Assembly (NCBI GenBank): GCA_023055355.1
Contig: JALJCS010000015.1
Coordinates: 14,800,501-14,864,500 of the forward strand
Length of the DNA stretch: 64,000 nt
DNA from: Agelaius tricolor
Taxonomy: Eukaryota; Chordata; Aves; Passeriformes; Icteridae
Direction: 5' to 3'
The translations under genes were made by a program, and so were the position numbers. Each line of letters starts with the position of its first letter. Positions within the stretch are counted from its first letter, which is position 1. The notes under the pieces are model-generated. The model was not told the DNA's origin, did no database searches, and was given only the letters and a program-made list of their open reading frames with translations. Shown piece by piece: positions 12,395 through 24,200 of the stretch.

Positions 12395-15300
12395 TGAATT
12401 TGAAGGAACCTCACAGGGATTTTTGAGTCCAATGCTGGACAAGCAAAAGCTTTGCTAAAATAAAAATAAAAAAATCCCCACATCCAAGGCCTTCCGTTTA
12501 GCCACTGGATGAGTTGGTGTAGAAGGAAATTAAGTTAGCACAGCACGAAGAATCTGCTCAGAACATTTCTGTGGTGTGAGTTTTAAAAAAATCACGTACA
12601 TTCTAAGCTGTCAAGCCATCAATTCTCACGCTGCAATTTTTGGGAGAATGGCATATCTTTCGTCTGTAGCCATGAATTCTGCTTTAAGCTCAAAATTTAG
12701 ATCAGGCACGAATCAAAATGGAGAGGAGCAGTGGCTGCGTGTAAAGCTGTCTCTTACCTTGCTTTAGCTACTCACCCAGGGCAGGGTGTAAATGGTTGCT
12801 TATGATCCCTCTGCCTTTTGTTTGAGCCATTCCATGGCAAACGGTCGCATCTTTCTAGTAGGAATGTCGCTGCTTAGGATGGAGAGGTTTTTTGTCCTGG
12901 CAAGCACCTATTCATGGACTTTACCTGCCAGGAGCGTCCCGGGCCATCCACCAGCGAGTGCTGGGGGTCTGCCCTACTGATCCTGGGTTTCCTCACTTGG
13001 AGGCGCTTTTGAGCTGATTTGCAGGGAATTCAAATCCCCAGCTTCAGTCCTAACTGTGACTGCTCCTGAGTATCGGTCTCTGAGCCTGTCCAAATGAGAC
13101 ACCCAGAGGCAGATGCTCCTTCTAGAGAAGTTGCCTGAGCGAGGCCTTTCCCAGAGACACCTTTCCCATGAGCACAAGGGGAAGAACTGAGGCCAAGGAG
13201 CTCCCGACCACCTTGCTGAGGCCCCGGGTGGGCTCACCCTCCTCATTCCAGCTCTGAGCTTCCATCACCTTCACAATCCCTCAGGAGTCACCACTCTAAG
13301 TCAGCTCTAAGGAAGGCAGTAGTCGAGCTTGAGGGCATTAAATTAAGTTTTGAAGGCTGCCTAGAGCACCATTTGGTCTCTCTGTGAAACAAGGCCCCAG
13401 CTGTTACCCCAGGAGTGGTCCTTGGAGAACAAGCCCATACAGATGTGCCTGACAGCCCTGCAAGGAACACGTCAGTGCTCACAAGGAGGCTGTTGCTTTG
13501 CTGTGGTTCAGCTCAGGCTGCTTAGCTGTTCCAATCATCTCTAAGTGCCCCAGTGAGTGCCTTGGAAACATGATTTCCCACAAGCCTGGGAAAAGGTGGG
13601 AGGTCCAACTTTAAGATTGCTCAGACGGTAGAGTCATAAACTGCAACCTCCAAAAATGACTTTGCATCAAGATTTAAGTGATTTCTAACACAAGGGCTGA
13701 TTGGAGCTTGTAGTGCCACAAAGTGGCAGTGTCTCCTTGGGGTCATTCTGGCTGGTGGCTGCTCTTGGTGTCAAACCCAGGCAGCTGCACCAGCCCAGAT
13801 GCTGTGCAAGAGGAGGGAACATTGTGCTGATGGTCTTCAGGGGCTCCTCAGGACACTTTCCCAAGACTGGCAGGTAAAAAGGGACACTGCAGAGTGCTCC
13901 AGAATCCGTATGCACCCTTCCAATTAAAAGGAAAAAAAAAGCAAAACCAGCAGTAAGCAGGGAAAAGGAACATCTTCCCCAAGCCAGAGCACATGGATAA
14001 TGTAACTGTGACACAGACACCCTCCCACGGGCTGCAGCTCCTGCAAGAAAAGCAAGTAGCTGCTGAGCACAAGCACGTCCGTACGGGAGGGGGATGTTTT
14101 AAGTGCTGACACAGATTTGGCTGACAAACGCGGTGCTGGCACACTGTCTCCTTTGAAATAACAAATGCTGCCGCAAAACGTGCTCTGCAGTGCTGTGTCT
14201 GTCCCTGGGTGCTGTGAAAGTGGCTCCCAGGGAGTTCACCCATGAAGCTGAGAGATCTGAAAATCAAGACCCTTTGTGTGAAGTTTGGTCCTGTGGAAAT
14301 GGCAGTCCTGCAATTCCAGGTGACCTGGTGGTGTCCATAGGGCAGAGGTCTTTGGCAGTGCCAGCAGAGACCCATTCACAGCAAGGGGCTGGGCAATAGA
14401 TTCTTAAGTTAATCTGTTTGAGGTTTTTTTTCCCACATGTTCTTACAGCCACATAAATAATGGGATTATTCCTTTCAATTCCAGGAGCAGAGTCATTTTG
14501 TCCTGGCCTGCAGCTCCCTGCCTCCCCTGACAGAAGTCTGTTTTCCTGCTCTGATCTCTACAGTCAAGGTGTAGCTTATCTTGGAAAGTGGAATTGTGCT
14601 GCTGGGAGGGGACAATGTTTTGGCAGGGCAAGGAGAACACCCAGGTAGGTGAGTGAATTAAATTAATGGCTTTGGCCACTGGGGCACTGGGCTGGGTTTT
14701 TTTCAGCAGTTATTGCAAGGGGAAAAGAAACCAAACCAAATTAAATGTGTGAGAGGGCTGGGCCACTTTGCACCTCTCAGTTGCTCTTGTCTGCGGTTGC
14801 ATGTGCCAGCTGGGACCTACATCCCTCATCTCTTGCTGCTCAAGCTGAGAGTGTGATGCAATGCTTTGGGAAAAGCACTGTGTTTCCCTCCTGGAGCTTG
14901 TCCAGTCCCCCAAAGCATGTGGAAGAAGGCTAAGGGATGAGTGATGCAGCAGTGTCCCCTGGTTAGCCCTCCCTGAAAGCCCATCTGCAGATAAAACTGC
15001 ATCCAGGAGTGGTCATGATGAGGGGGTGTCCCAGATGGGACCACAATGCACCACAATATGCTACATTCTGCCTGAGCCAGCCCCAAAAATCTCTGCTTCA
15101 GTGAGGAAGGAGGAAATCAAGGCTGCAGCCTCTTGGGATGTACTTAGAAACCCTGGGAAGCACCAATGGATGGGCCTTGCTTGGCATGGGAACTGTAGAT
15201 TCCGTGCTCTGCTGCGGATGGCAGTGCCCCTGCTCTGGCATGGGTGACTGGCAGGACTGAGGGGATGTCCCTGTCTCTGCTGCTTTTGGGGGCATCTTTG

Positions 15301-15420
15301 CTGCTCTGAACTACTCCCAGGACCATATGGGCCACTAAGATGATTAAGGGATTGGAGCAGCTGTCATGAGAGCTGGAAAAATGAAGGCTTGGGAGGGGGG
15401 TTCTTGTCTGGTTGGGGGTA
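12395..15420. other. Intergenic, no gene seen
   Basis: Mixed-composition sequence with only short or chance open frames. The first 50 bases (GAATTTGAAGGAACCTCACA and onward) may be a degraded CR1 tail. Nothing else is recognised. Confidence 0.45.
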
Positions 15421-15421
15421 A

Positions 15422-16155
15422 AGAATCTCAGAATAGTAAGGTTGGAAGGAACCACTATGGGTCATCTGGTCCAACCTCTCTGCTCAAGGGGTCATCCTAG
15501 AGGGCATTGGACAGAATTGTGTCCAGATGGTTTTTTAATACCTCCAGTGAGGGAGACTCCACACCCTCTCTGGGGAACCTGTTCCTTTGTGCGGTCGCCC
15601 AGCGAAGATGTGTTTCCTCATTTTCATGTGGAACTTCCCGTGCATTAGTTTCTGCCCATTGCCTCTTGTCCTGTTGCTGGGCATCACTGAGCAGAGCCTG
15701 ATCCATCCTCTGGCACCCTCCCTGCAGATACTCACAGACATTGATGAGGTCCCCTCTCAGTTGTAACTTCTCGAGGCTGAACAGTTCCAGCTCCCTCAGT
15801 CTTTCCTTGTGAGAGAGATGTTCCAATTCCTTAATCATCTTTGTATCCCTCTGTTGGATCCGCTCCAAGAACTCCATGTTTCTCTTGTGCTGAGGAGCCC
15901 AGAACTGGACACAGCATTCCAGATATGGCCTCAGATATGGAGGGGCAGGATCTTGCCCTGCTGCCAATGCTCTTCCTAATGCATCCCAGGATACCAGTGG
16001 CCTTCTTGGTTCCCAGGGCACACTGCTGGCTAAGGGACAGCTTCTTGTCCACCGAGACTCCCTGGTCCTTCTCTGCAGAGCTGCTTCCCAGCAGGTTGGC
16101 CCCCATCAGGTACTGGTGCATGGAGTTATTCTTGCCCAGGTGCACCATCATGGTG
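15422..16155 (-). mobile_element. CR1 LINE, long fragment with ORF2 C-terminal remnant
   Basis: Read on the minus strand, this translates through much of the C-terminal end of the CR1 reverse-transcriptase ORF2. Typical blocks are LVSWDALGRAL-like sequence, QFWAPQHKRN, KMIKELEHLS, ERLRELELFSLEK and ESPSLEVL. A single frame stays open from about 16021 to 15497. The 3' untranslated tail then gives the complement of TTCTGAGATTCT near 15422. It is a dead 5'-truncated copy but unusually open. This is a retrotransposon, not a host gene. Confidence 0.85.
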
Positions 16156-16683
16156 GAGGTTCAGGGATTTAAACCAGCAGAAGGTGATGGACAGGGTTTG
16201 AGAAGAAGAGGGCAAATGAAGTGAAACCACAGAGACAGGTAACAGAGAGAGGGGGAGCAGTTCTGGAGGCCCCCAGCCCCACAGTGACACCACACAGGGT
16301 ATAGGAGCAAGGGGCTCAGCTTCTCTACTTCATGATGCAGGCAGAAATATCCCCCCTTTCTGCCCAGCCCAATCGGGAGGTGGCACAGGACCCAGCAGTC
16401 TGCCATGCACTTTGTAGCCTGATGCCACCTCCTCCTTGGTGGGGCAGAAAGCTCTGTGTCACCAGCCACATGCTGCCAAGGCCACTGAACTCAGGAAATT
16501 TAATAAAAGCAGTGAGAACCAGTCGTGTTGTGAGTGTCAGGGAGGTGGCTCCCACCATGCTGCTGCACTATGCTGTCACAGCCGCCAAGAGGGCAAAGTT
16601 CCTGGGAGAGCCAGAGGAAGCAGTGCTTCCTTCTCAGCAAGCTTCTGAAAATCCAGCAGTTCGTTGGTGCTGAGGAGCTGCAT

Positions 16684-16727
16684 AGGAGTGGCAAAAAAAC
16701 CTCCAAAAAACCTCCAAAAAACCTCCA
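16684..16727 (+). repeat. Short tandem repeat AAAAAACCTCC
   Basis: Three to four copies of an 11-base unit AAAAAACCTCC, with a slightly longer A-run in the first copy. Confidence 0.8.
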
Positions 16728-17049
16728 GCCTCAGGGAATGTGGTGAGGGACAAGCAGCAAGGGGGGACACAGAGAGCAGCCTCCCTCCCAGCCCAGTGGT
16801 GTGTCCCTCACACAGTGAGGTGGGGACAGCGGATATCCTGGGACAAGGCACAGCCAGTTAGGCAGAGCAGCTCACAGGGTGGTTTAGCATTCCCTGTCAC
16901 ACCCATCCGGTGTGGGAACATTTGGGAACATGGCCTGGCCACCACAGCTGCTGCAATCTGCTTCCAGTGCTGGACATGGGTCCTTACTGGTCCAAACTGG
17001 AAGTCAGGGCCTAGATAACCAACAGCAGCTGGAGATGGGGAACGTGTGG

Positions 17050-17052
<3 letters not shown>

Positions 17053-17101
<49 letters not shown>
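17053..17101 (+). repeat. (CA)n microsatellite
   Basis: An uninterrupted CA/AC dinucleotide tract of about 48 bases between GATTT and GGGCTG. It produces long artificial Thr-His and Val-Cys reading frames on the two strands, which are not genes. Confidence 0.95.
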
Positions 17102-17102
<1 letters not shown>

Positions 17103-17344
17103 GCTGTTTCCATTCCCAGGGCAGCCCTGGTTTTGGTGGCCCCCCTCCTGTGTGGCCACCTCCTACTACCTTGGGTGATGCATCCCATGCTCAGCAGCCA
17201 AATTTTGGCAACATTTGGCTGAGTTGCAGGGCCAGAAATCACAATTATTTCCCATGACATCCCCTGTCACCCTCCAGGCAGCTATGCTGACACTCAACTT
17301 GCCCTGCCCCAGGGCACTGGGACCAAAGAAACACCCTTACAGCG

Positions 17345-18224
17345 ACACCAACACTCTTTAAAGGTTTTTATTTCTGCTTTAAAATCAAAATTAGTCATTC
17401 TCTGTAATTACATTATATATAGATTTATAGAGACAATATAGAAAAGAATTTTTTGCTTTTGTTTTTCTGCAAAAATCTGTAAATAAAAAATAAAATAAAA
17501 TAAAACAAACAAACAAAAAAAAGGTGGCAGCTTCTGTCCATCCGTCTGTCTATCCCTCTATCGTTCCTCCTGCCCCTGCCCTCCACAACACTTTCCAACA
17601 GGCCAGGAAAGGCTCTGGGCTGAGGCCACATCTCACTACACTCCCTACAGCCACAAGCCAGGGAGGGACAGGAGCACGTGGAGCTGGAAAGAAGAAACGC
17701 CAGCAGAATATATTAATATCTTATATTTCATTTTATTTAAGTCCTGGGGACTCCAGGTGGCAGAGGGCAGCAGTCCCCATGGCCCTGGCAGCTCCTGGAA
17801 AGAAACAGCAAGGTTTCCAAAGTGCAGGTCCTTCCGGGACAGGGCGCGTGCCCTCGAGCAAGAGGAAGGCAAGAGGAGGCAGAGCAATCCAGTACCTCTC
17901 CCACCACCCCAGTCCAGGCAGCTGTAGTGGACGAGGGGGGCAGGAAGGGTGGACTCCCTGGGTACTTTAAATAGCGATCAGAGGGAGGGATGTGCAGCGA
18001 GCCCCCTGCCCAGTGGTGTGGAGGTGGCACCCGTGGGGCCGGTGGCCAGGGACAGGGAAGCGGTGCTCCGTAAGGCAGAGTGCGGCCATGGCGAGCTGCC
18101 GGCGGGCGGGGTAATACTGTGGTGTGCTGCCGGGAGCGGAGCTGCCGGGTCCCCAGTCCGTGCAAGCCCGGGTGGCCCAGCAGTGTCTTTGCCCTCAGGG
18201 GTGGCAGGCGGGTGTGCGTGGGTC
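17345..18224 (-). other. RIPOR1: RIPOR1 3' untranslated region
   Basis: This follows the TGA at 18225-18227. The distal AATAAA on the minus strand is the complement of TTTATT at 17367-17372, giving a predicted cleavage site near 17345-17355. A proximal AATAAA is the complement of TTTATT at 17732-17737 and would give a roughly 500-base 3' end. An A/T tract at 17477-17520 contains more AATAAA-like words on both strands, so the true end is uncertain within this interval. Confidence 0.6.
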
Positions 18225-21200
18225 TCAGAAAGCTGTACTGGCCATGCTGGCTGGTGCAAAGATCCGCGGGAGGCTATCCAGGGTCTCCTCCAGTCGCCGG
18301 TGAGCTGATTTACCGTCTTCCCCTGCAAGTACATGCCACGGTCAGTGATACAAACTGCAGAAGTTCTGTCCCCTGCTAATCCTTGGCCACCTACCCTGGC
18401 CTTTCCAGGGAAACATGCCTAATACCTGGTAGAGCTGAGCCTGCGTGCTATGGCCACAGCATGGAAACCTCTCTTGTTCTTTATAGCACACCCCTGGGCA
18501 GGTCCCAGCTGGGATCTGGATCAAAAAGTCCCCAGAGCTCCCGATTCAGAAGTTGCAAATCCCATTCTCAGCTGCCCATGCGGGACACGGTTAACCTGTG
18601 TTTCAGCTGCAGGACTGTTGGCTTGTGGAGAGCCTCACTTGGGGCCAAGGTACCAGTGCTCAGGGCTGTGCCAGCTCTGGTGGCTCCAACAGCTGTGCAC
18701 ATCTGCATGCACTGGCATGGGAGTCATAAGGGCTCTCCAAGAACCCCCAGGCACACATAGGGATGCACACATCCATGCTACAGGCTCACTCTGAGCTCTG
18801 CCTGCAAATCTGCCCGCAGCGGCCATCCCCAGCAAGAGATGGTGACATGGACAATCTGCTGGGACATAGGACACAAGGCATCTACATGTGTCGGGGTGCC
18901 AGTGGGATGTGCACTATCAACAACCAAGACACACAGACTCCAAAATGTGACACAGCTGACAGGCTCTAAGACAGAGACATTCGTGAGCAAAGCAGCCGGA
19001 GCAGGGACAAGGGATACGAGGACAGCTCACGTGTCCCAACCTGTGCAGCAGCTGCCACGATCTGGAGGCCTAGAAACACACTCAGATGGTTCTCTCAGGG
19101 CCATCTAGCAAATGATAAATAACAACCAGGCTTAGCGCTGTGGCTACAGGATGCCTGGCCCTCACTGCCAGCTTGTTCTTGCCTGGCAGAGCTCGGGGCA
19201 TAATGAACCAGAGTGCATGGGGTAGCCATGGAGCCCCATCTCCCGTGGGCACTGCTGGCACCAGGAGATGCCACTTGGGATGCTGTGGGTGGGGAGCAAG
19301 CAGAGAAGCATCAGGACACTCACCGCACAGCATCAGGCTCTGCTTGGCTGCCTCCCGCACAGGCTCTTTGTCGGTTTGGCACAGGTAAACCAGCTGCTCG
19401 ATGCTCTCCTTGGCCTGCAGGAGAAGGGACAAGGAAATGAGTTTTGGCTGTCAAGGCTGGAGCAGGAACACAGCCAGATGGGGAAGGTAGCAGAGGGCGC
19501 TGCAGCCCCATGGTGCAGAAAAGGCCCTCATCCTCTTTCTTTTCCTCCTCATTGTGTTTCCTCTTCCCCTGGAACATCCAGCTCTGCTGCCTCCTCCCCA
19601 CATCCCTCACCTTCAAGCAGCCCAGCGCCGCACACCCTGCCACACGTGTCTGCACCTCCTCATCCTCCAGCTGCTCCAGGAAACACACGAGGGCCTGGGG
19701 GAGATGGGGGAGTCAGTGCCACCATCTGTAGCAGAGCAGGGGCAGCACCCCGGGGGCTGTGGCACCAGCCCACGTCATCCCTGGCTTGCCCAGCACGTAC
19801 CCGTTGGCGGAAGCGGGGGTTTTCTGCCAGGCTGCGGAGCTGGGCTGACACGGCGCTCACCACCTTGCTGTTGCCCTCCACGAGGAGCAGGCTCAGAGCC
19901 TTCAGTCCCTCCTTCTTCAGGCGGCCCTCGGGCATGCGCTTCAGGGCACGCAGCACCACGTCCTGGTCGTCCGAGTTGAGGTTCTGTGCCAGCAGTGCTG
20001 CAGGAAGCCATCCAAGGTGTGGGGAGTCACACAGAACTACCCCCACACCCCGCCACCCATCCCCGGGCACCTTGGATCCATGCTGGCAGAGTGGGCCCCA
20101 CACAAGGTGCCAATGCATGGAATTGCTCCCCAAGACACTGGGGGACCTACAGCAAGGATATCAAAAGGCATCATGGTCCTGGGCTGCACTCTAGATCAGA
20201 CTGACTTGCCCACCCCAAGGATGGCTGAGCCTCTTGGTGTTGCCCCAGAATGGTCATGGAACTGCTGCAGGGTGATCAATCACTATGGTGATACTCTAGC
20301 ACCCCATCCCAGGACTTAAGGAGAGCGGGAGGACACCCACCTTCCTCTGCCAGCTCCGTCATGTAGGTGTCAAGCACCAGGGCACCGAGTGACTCAAAGT
20401 GGCTCCAGTACTGGAAGATGGTGATCTGCTCACTCTGAGCACTGCCGGGCCGCCGGGGCAGCCGCCGGTTCAGCACGTCCTCCACCAGTTTCACACACAC
20501 TGTGGGAAAGAATCAGGATCACAATGTGCAGCAGCCATGGTCACTCCTCTGTGGAGCTCCTGGCACCCATATCCTCCCACTCATGATCACTGAGCGAGGC
20601 TGGCAACTCCCCAAACACCCCTGGGCACCCACTCACCAGTATCAGCCAAACCAGAGTGCTGCTCACTGATGGCAGCTGCATACTGGGCACTGAGCACCTG
20701 CAGGAACCGCTCCACAGGGCAGGTGTAGATGTTGGGCACTTCCACACAGAGGTCCCAAAGGGGCAGCACGCCCTCCTTCCGTGTTGAGAACTGCACCACT
20801 GTGGGGACAGGCACTGTCAGACCTCCCCGAGGCCATGGCAGCAGGCAGGTGACTCCTGCGCTCTGTCTGGCATGGTCCATCGCTGCCCAGCCATGCCCAC
20901 AAGAGGACACAGGCTTCACACAGCCTCCAGGATGGCACAGAGGGTCCCCTCAGCTGTGTTTCTTTACCATCAGCAGCCGAGGTGGCTGCTCCTGCGCGCT
21001 CCTCTGTCAGCTGGCACACGATCTCCAGCACCTGGGACTCCCGCAGCAGCCTGTCCAGGGCATACATCTCCTGGCACCGCAGGGGACCGAAGGTGCCCAG
21101 CTTCTGCAAGGCACAGCCAAACCAGGGACTTCAGGGACAGAGCTCACTGCCCACATCACAGCCTCCAGGCTGCAGCAAGACCCCGTTCAAGGGGATACAT

Positions 21201-24200
21201 ACAGCCATAACCCACCACAGGGTGTCCCCTGCTGCCATATCCCACCCTGGTCCTCACCAGCAGCAGACGGTTGCAATTGTTGAGGTGAAGCACCAGAGCC
21301 TTATCCAGGAACTCATTGCCAGTGCTCATGGGGTCAGTGCTGGCCTCAGAACCACTGCACATTCCGGTGTCATCTGCCCCCATCTCGCCAGCGCTGGGGG
21401 CTCTGGTGCTGCGCAGGGGTCTGCCAGCCCTCCTGCAAGCCAGGGAGAGATCAAGGCAGTGGATCAGCACAGGACACCTGGACCTGGCCCTTCCTCACCC
21501 ACAGGGCAGAGGACAAGTCCCAAGGGCACAAGGACTGCTTCCAGCCCACCCCTTATGGAAAGCTACAGGGTGACATTATGCTACCAGAAGGACCAGGTAC
21601 TGCTGGTTCTTGACCTAGACCTTCCCTAAGCTGTGATGAACAGATCTAAATATGGTTAGGCACCCTTGAACATCCCCCATTCCAACTTCCCCAATGCCAT
21701 CTCCTGCCCTGTGCCCCATGCCATGAGCCCCACTCATGCACCTCTCATCTTGGAGAGGCTCCTCCTCAGAGCCTTCTGAGTCCTCCATGTCCGAGGTGTT
21801 GAGGAAGCTGAAGCTCTCCAGTGCATGCTCCACTGTCAGGCTGATGCTGGAGGCCCGGCTGAGGAAGATGCCTTGCTTCTGCTGTGGAGGAAGGCATGGT
21901 GGAGTTGGATCCTAGCTCACCAGCCAAGACAGCCCTGCCACCCGCATTACCGGGCTATGCCATCATGGATGGCCCCATCCCCATCACCCAGGGGAACTGC
22001 CAGCAGGGTTGGCCCCATCCCTATCAGCCCTGGGCACTGCCAGCAGGGATGGTATTGTCTCCATTGCCTCTGAGCACTCCCACCATGGCTGGCCCTGTCC
22101 CCATCATCTCCAGGCACTGCCAGCCAGGATGACCCTGCCACCCTCACCCCGTGACACCCCTGGGAGCCCCTCACCAGCAGCATCTCCTCCAGACGTTTGA
22201 GCTCCCGTTCGAGAGGCTGCAGCTCTGGGAACTGTCCCCGATAGTCATCCAGAGCTGAGCCCAGGAGGCCAATTGCCTCCTCCAGACCTGAATCCACCAT
22301 CTTCCCCCGTGGCACCTCAGGGATGCTAGTGGGCAGTGGTGGGGTTGGGATGGGCCTCTCTTCTGCCGAGGCTTGTGCCAGTGCTGTGGGGATCCCGGTG
22401 CCATAGTCACTCTGTGCTGGCGCCTGGCTCTGCACTGGCTCTGCGCTGCCAGCCTCCTCCTCACAGGAGGTGGCCCATGCCACGGAGGCACGAGGCTTGG
22501 CCTCAGTGGCCCTGTCCTGCCCTGCCACAGCAGCTGCCACTGCAGCACCAGGCAGAGGGTGTGCATCTTGCTTGCCCATCCCTGCATCCTCCGTGCTGGG
22601 CGCAGGCTCCCAAGGGCTCTCCACAGTCTTGACCTCCATTGTGGCATCCACACTGGCCTCGCTGATGTGGCTCAGAGTCCGGGAGTAGGGCACATGCCCA
22701 TTGGCCACTGTGTCCTTCTTACGGCTGCTCGACTCCTCTGGTTGGCTCCCAGCAGAGGGGACGCTGCTGCCACTGGCCCCAAGCACGGCATCAGCCTCCT
22801 CTGGTTGCTGGGAGAAGGAGATCTCGATGGCAGGGGCGGAGGCCTGCACCTCAGGCTGCACGATGGGCTTGTGTGTGGCATGGCGGGCACTGCTGGACAG
22901 CTGGGGGCTGGAGGAGTCATCTGAGGACTCCGAGGAGATGGACCAGGCTGTGCCGTTCTCCAGCTCCTCTTGGCGTCGCAGCATATTCTGGAGAGGGGGA
23001 GAATGGTGTCAGCTGAGACCCTGCTCCTGCTGCCCCATCTCCTCCAGCTGTCTGTGCATCAAGCAGGGGCAGGATCGATCTGAGCTGGAGGGCACTGAGG
23101 CTGCCATGGCTCTGCTGACACAGCAGGATGGTCAGCAAACACCTGGCAGCTTCCAGCTCTGGATCCCACCCAGTGCCAGCAGGCAATCCAGCTCCCCATG
23201 AACAGCCCCATATGTCCTGGAGCCTTGGGGCGCCGGCATTCCCTCAGCACAGTGGGATGCAACATGTGGAGCCAAGGACACCAACCACCATGGCTGCAAG
23301 GACAGCAACAGCTCCAGCACCAGCTGTGGTTCAGTGACCACCATTTTGTGGTTCACCATCACTGAACTGATGCCAAGCTAATTCCACGTTAATCACACCA
23401 GCACCATGACAGCATCACACCAGTGCCACACCAGCACTGTCACACCATTACCATTTCACCAGCACCATCACCAGTACCACACCAATGCCACCAGCACAGG
23501 GACATGGAGAAGCTGTCTACTCACTAGAGCCCAACTCTTGCACAGGGGTGAACCCAGGCTCCCCTAGCTTGGGGACCAGCTCTGTAGGACCAGCCAGACC
23601 CAGCCTGGCAGAATCAGGCCTTTGGGCATCAGCGAGGGATAGTGAGTAGGAGACAAGGACCGGCTACAGCTACAGCGGGATGGCCACAGCGCTGGGCTAA
23701 GCTACTGGCCTGCTCCAGCCCTGCACTTACGCGGCCCTGCTGCGGCCATCTCCCGAGCTCGGCCGAGGAGACATCGCCGCAGGAGCAGCTCTGAGACAGC
23801 TTCTCGAAGAGTGTCTCCCGAAAGATGTCCAGCAAGGACCAACCACGCTTGTCAGCTGCCCGCTCTGGGCTCTTGGGCAGAGAGAAGAGGAGCTGTGAAC
23901 GTGGGAGGGAAGAGCAGGTGCCGGTACTGGGGAGTCCTGGTGGGATGGCTGGAGAGGAAGGAGCTGCCTACCCATCCCTGAGCTGTGCCACCCTCTCAGA
24001 CGTTGCCTAGGCACATCCCTGTGTGGACCCCTCCACTGGCCATGTCTCCTGAGCAGCCCTGCCTGGTGCACACTTACATAGAATGCCTGTTCCCGCAGGG
24101 ACGGCGTGTCAGGCGGACTCTGGTTGTAGGTAGAGAACCTCTTGTTCACTGTGGAAGCCTTGTTGACAGTGCTGGCTGCCGAGGGCTGGTCGTCCTTGTC

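Noticed and set aside
12395..12445. Possible CR1 tail
   Set aside because: Only about 45 bases of weak similarity (GGAACCTCACAGGG, TTGAGTCCAA); too short to call.
16808..17260. Cys-Val and Thr-His runs
   Set aside because: Translation of the (CA)n microsatellite.
19268..20194. 308-codon plus-strand frame
   Set aside because: It is the antisense shadow of RIPOR1 exons and introns.
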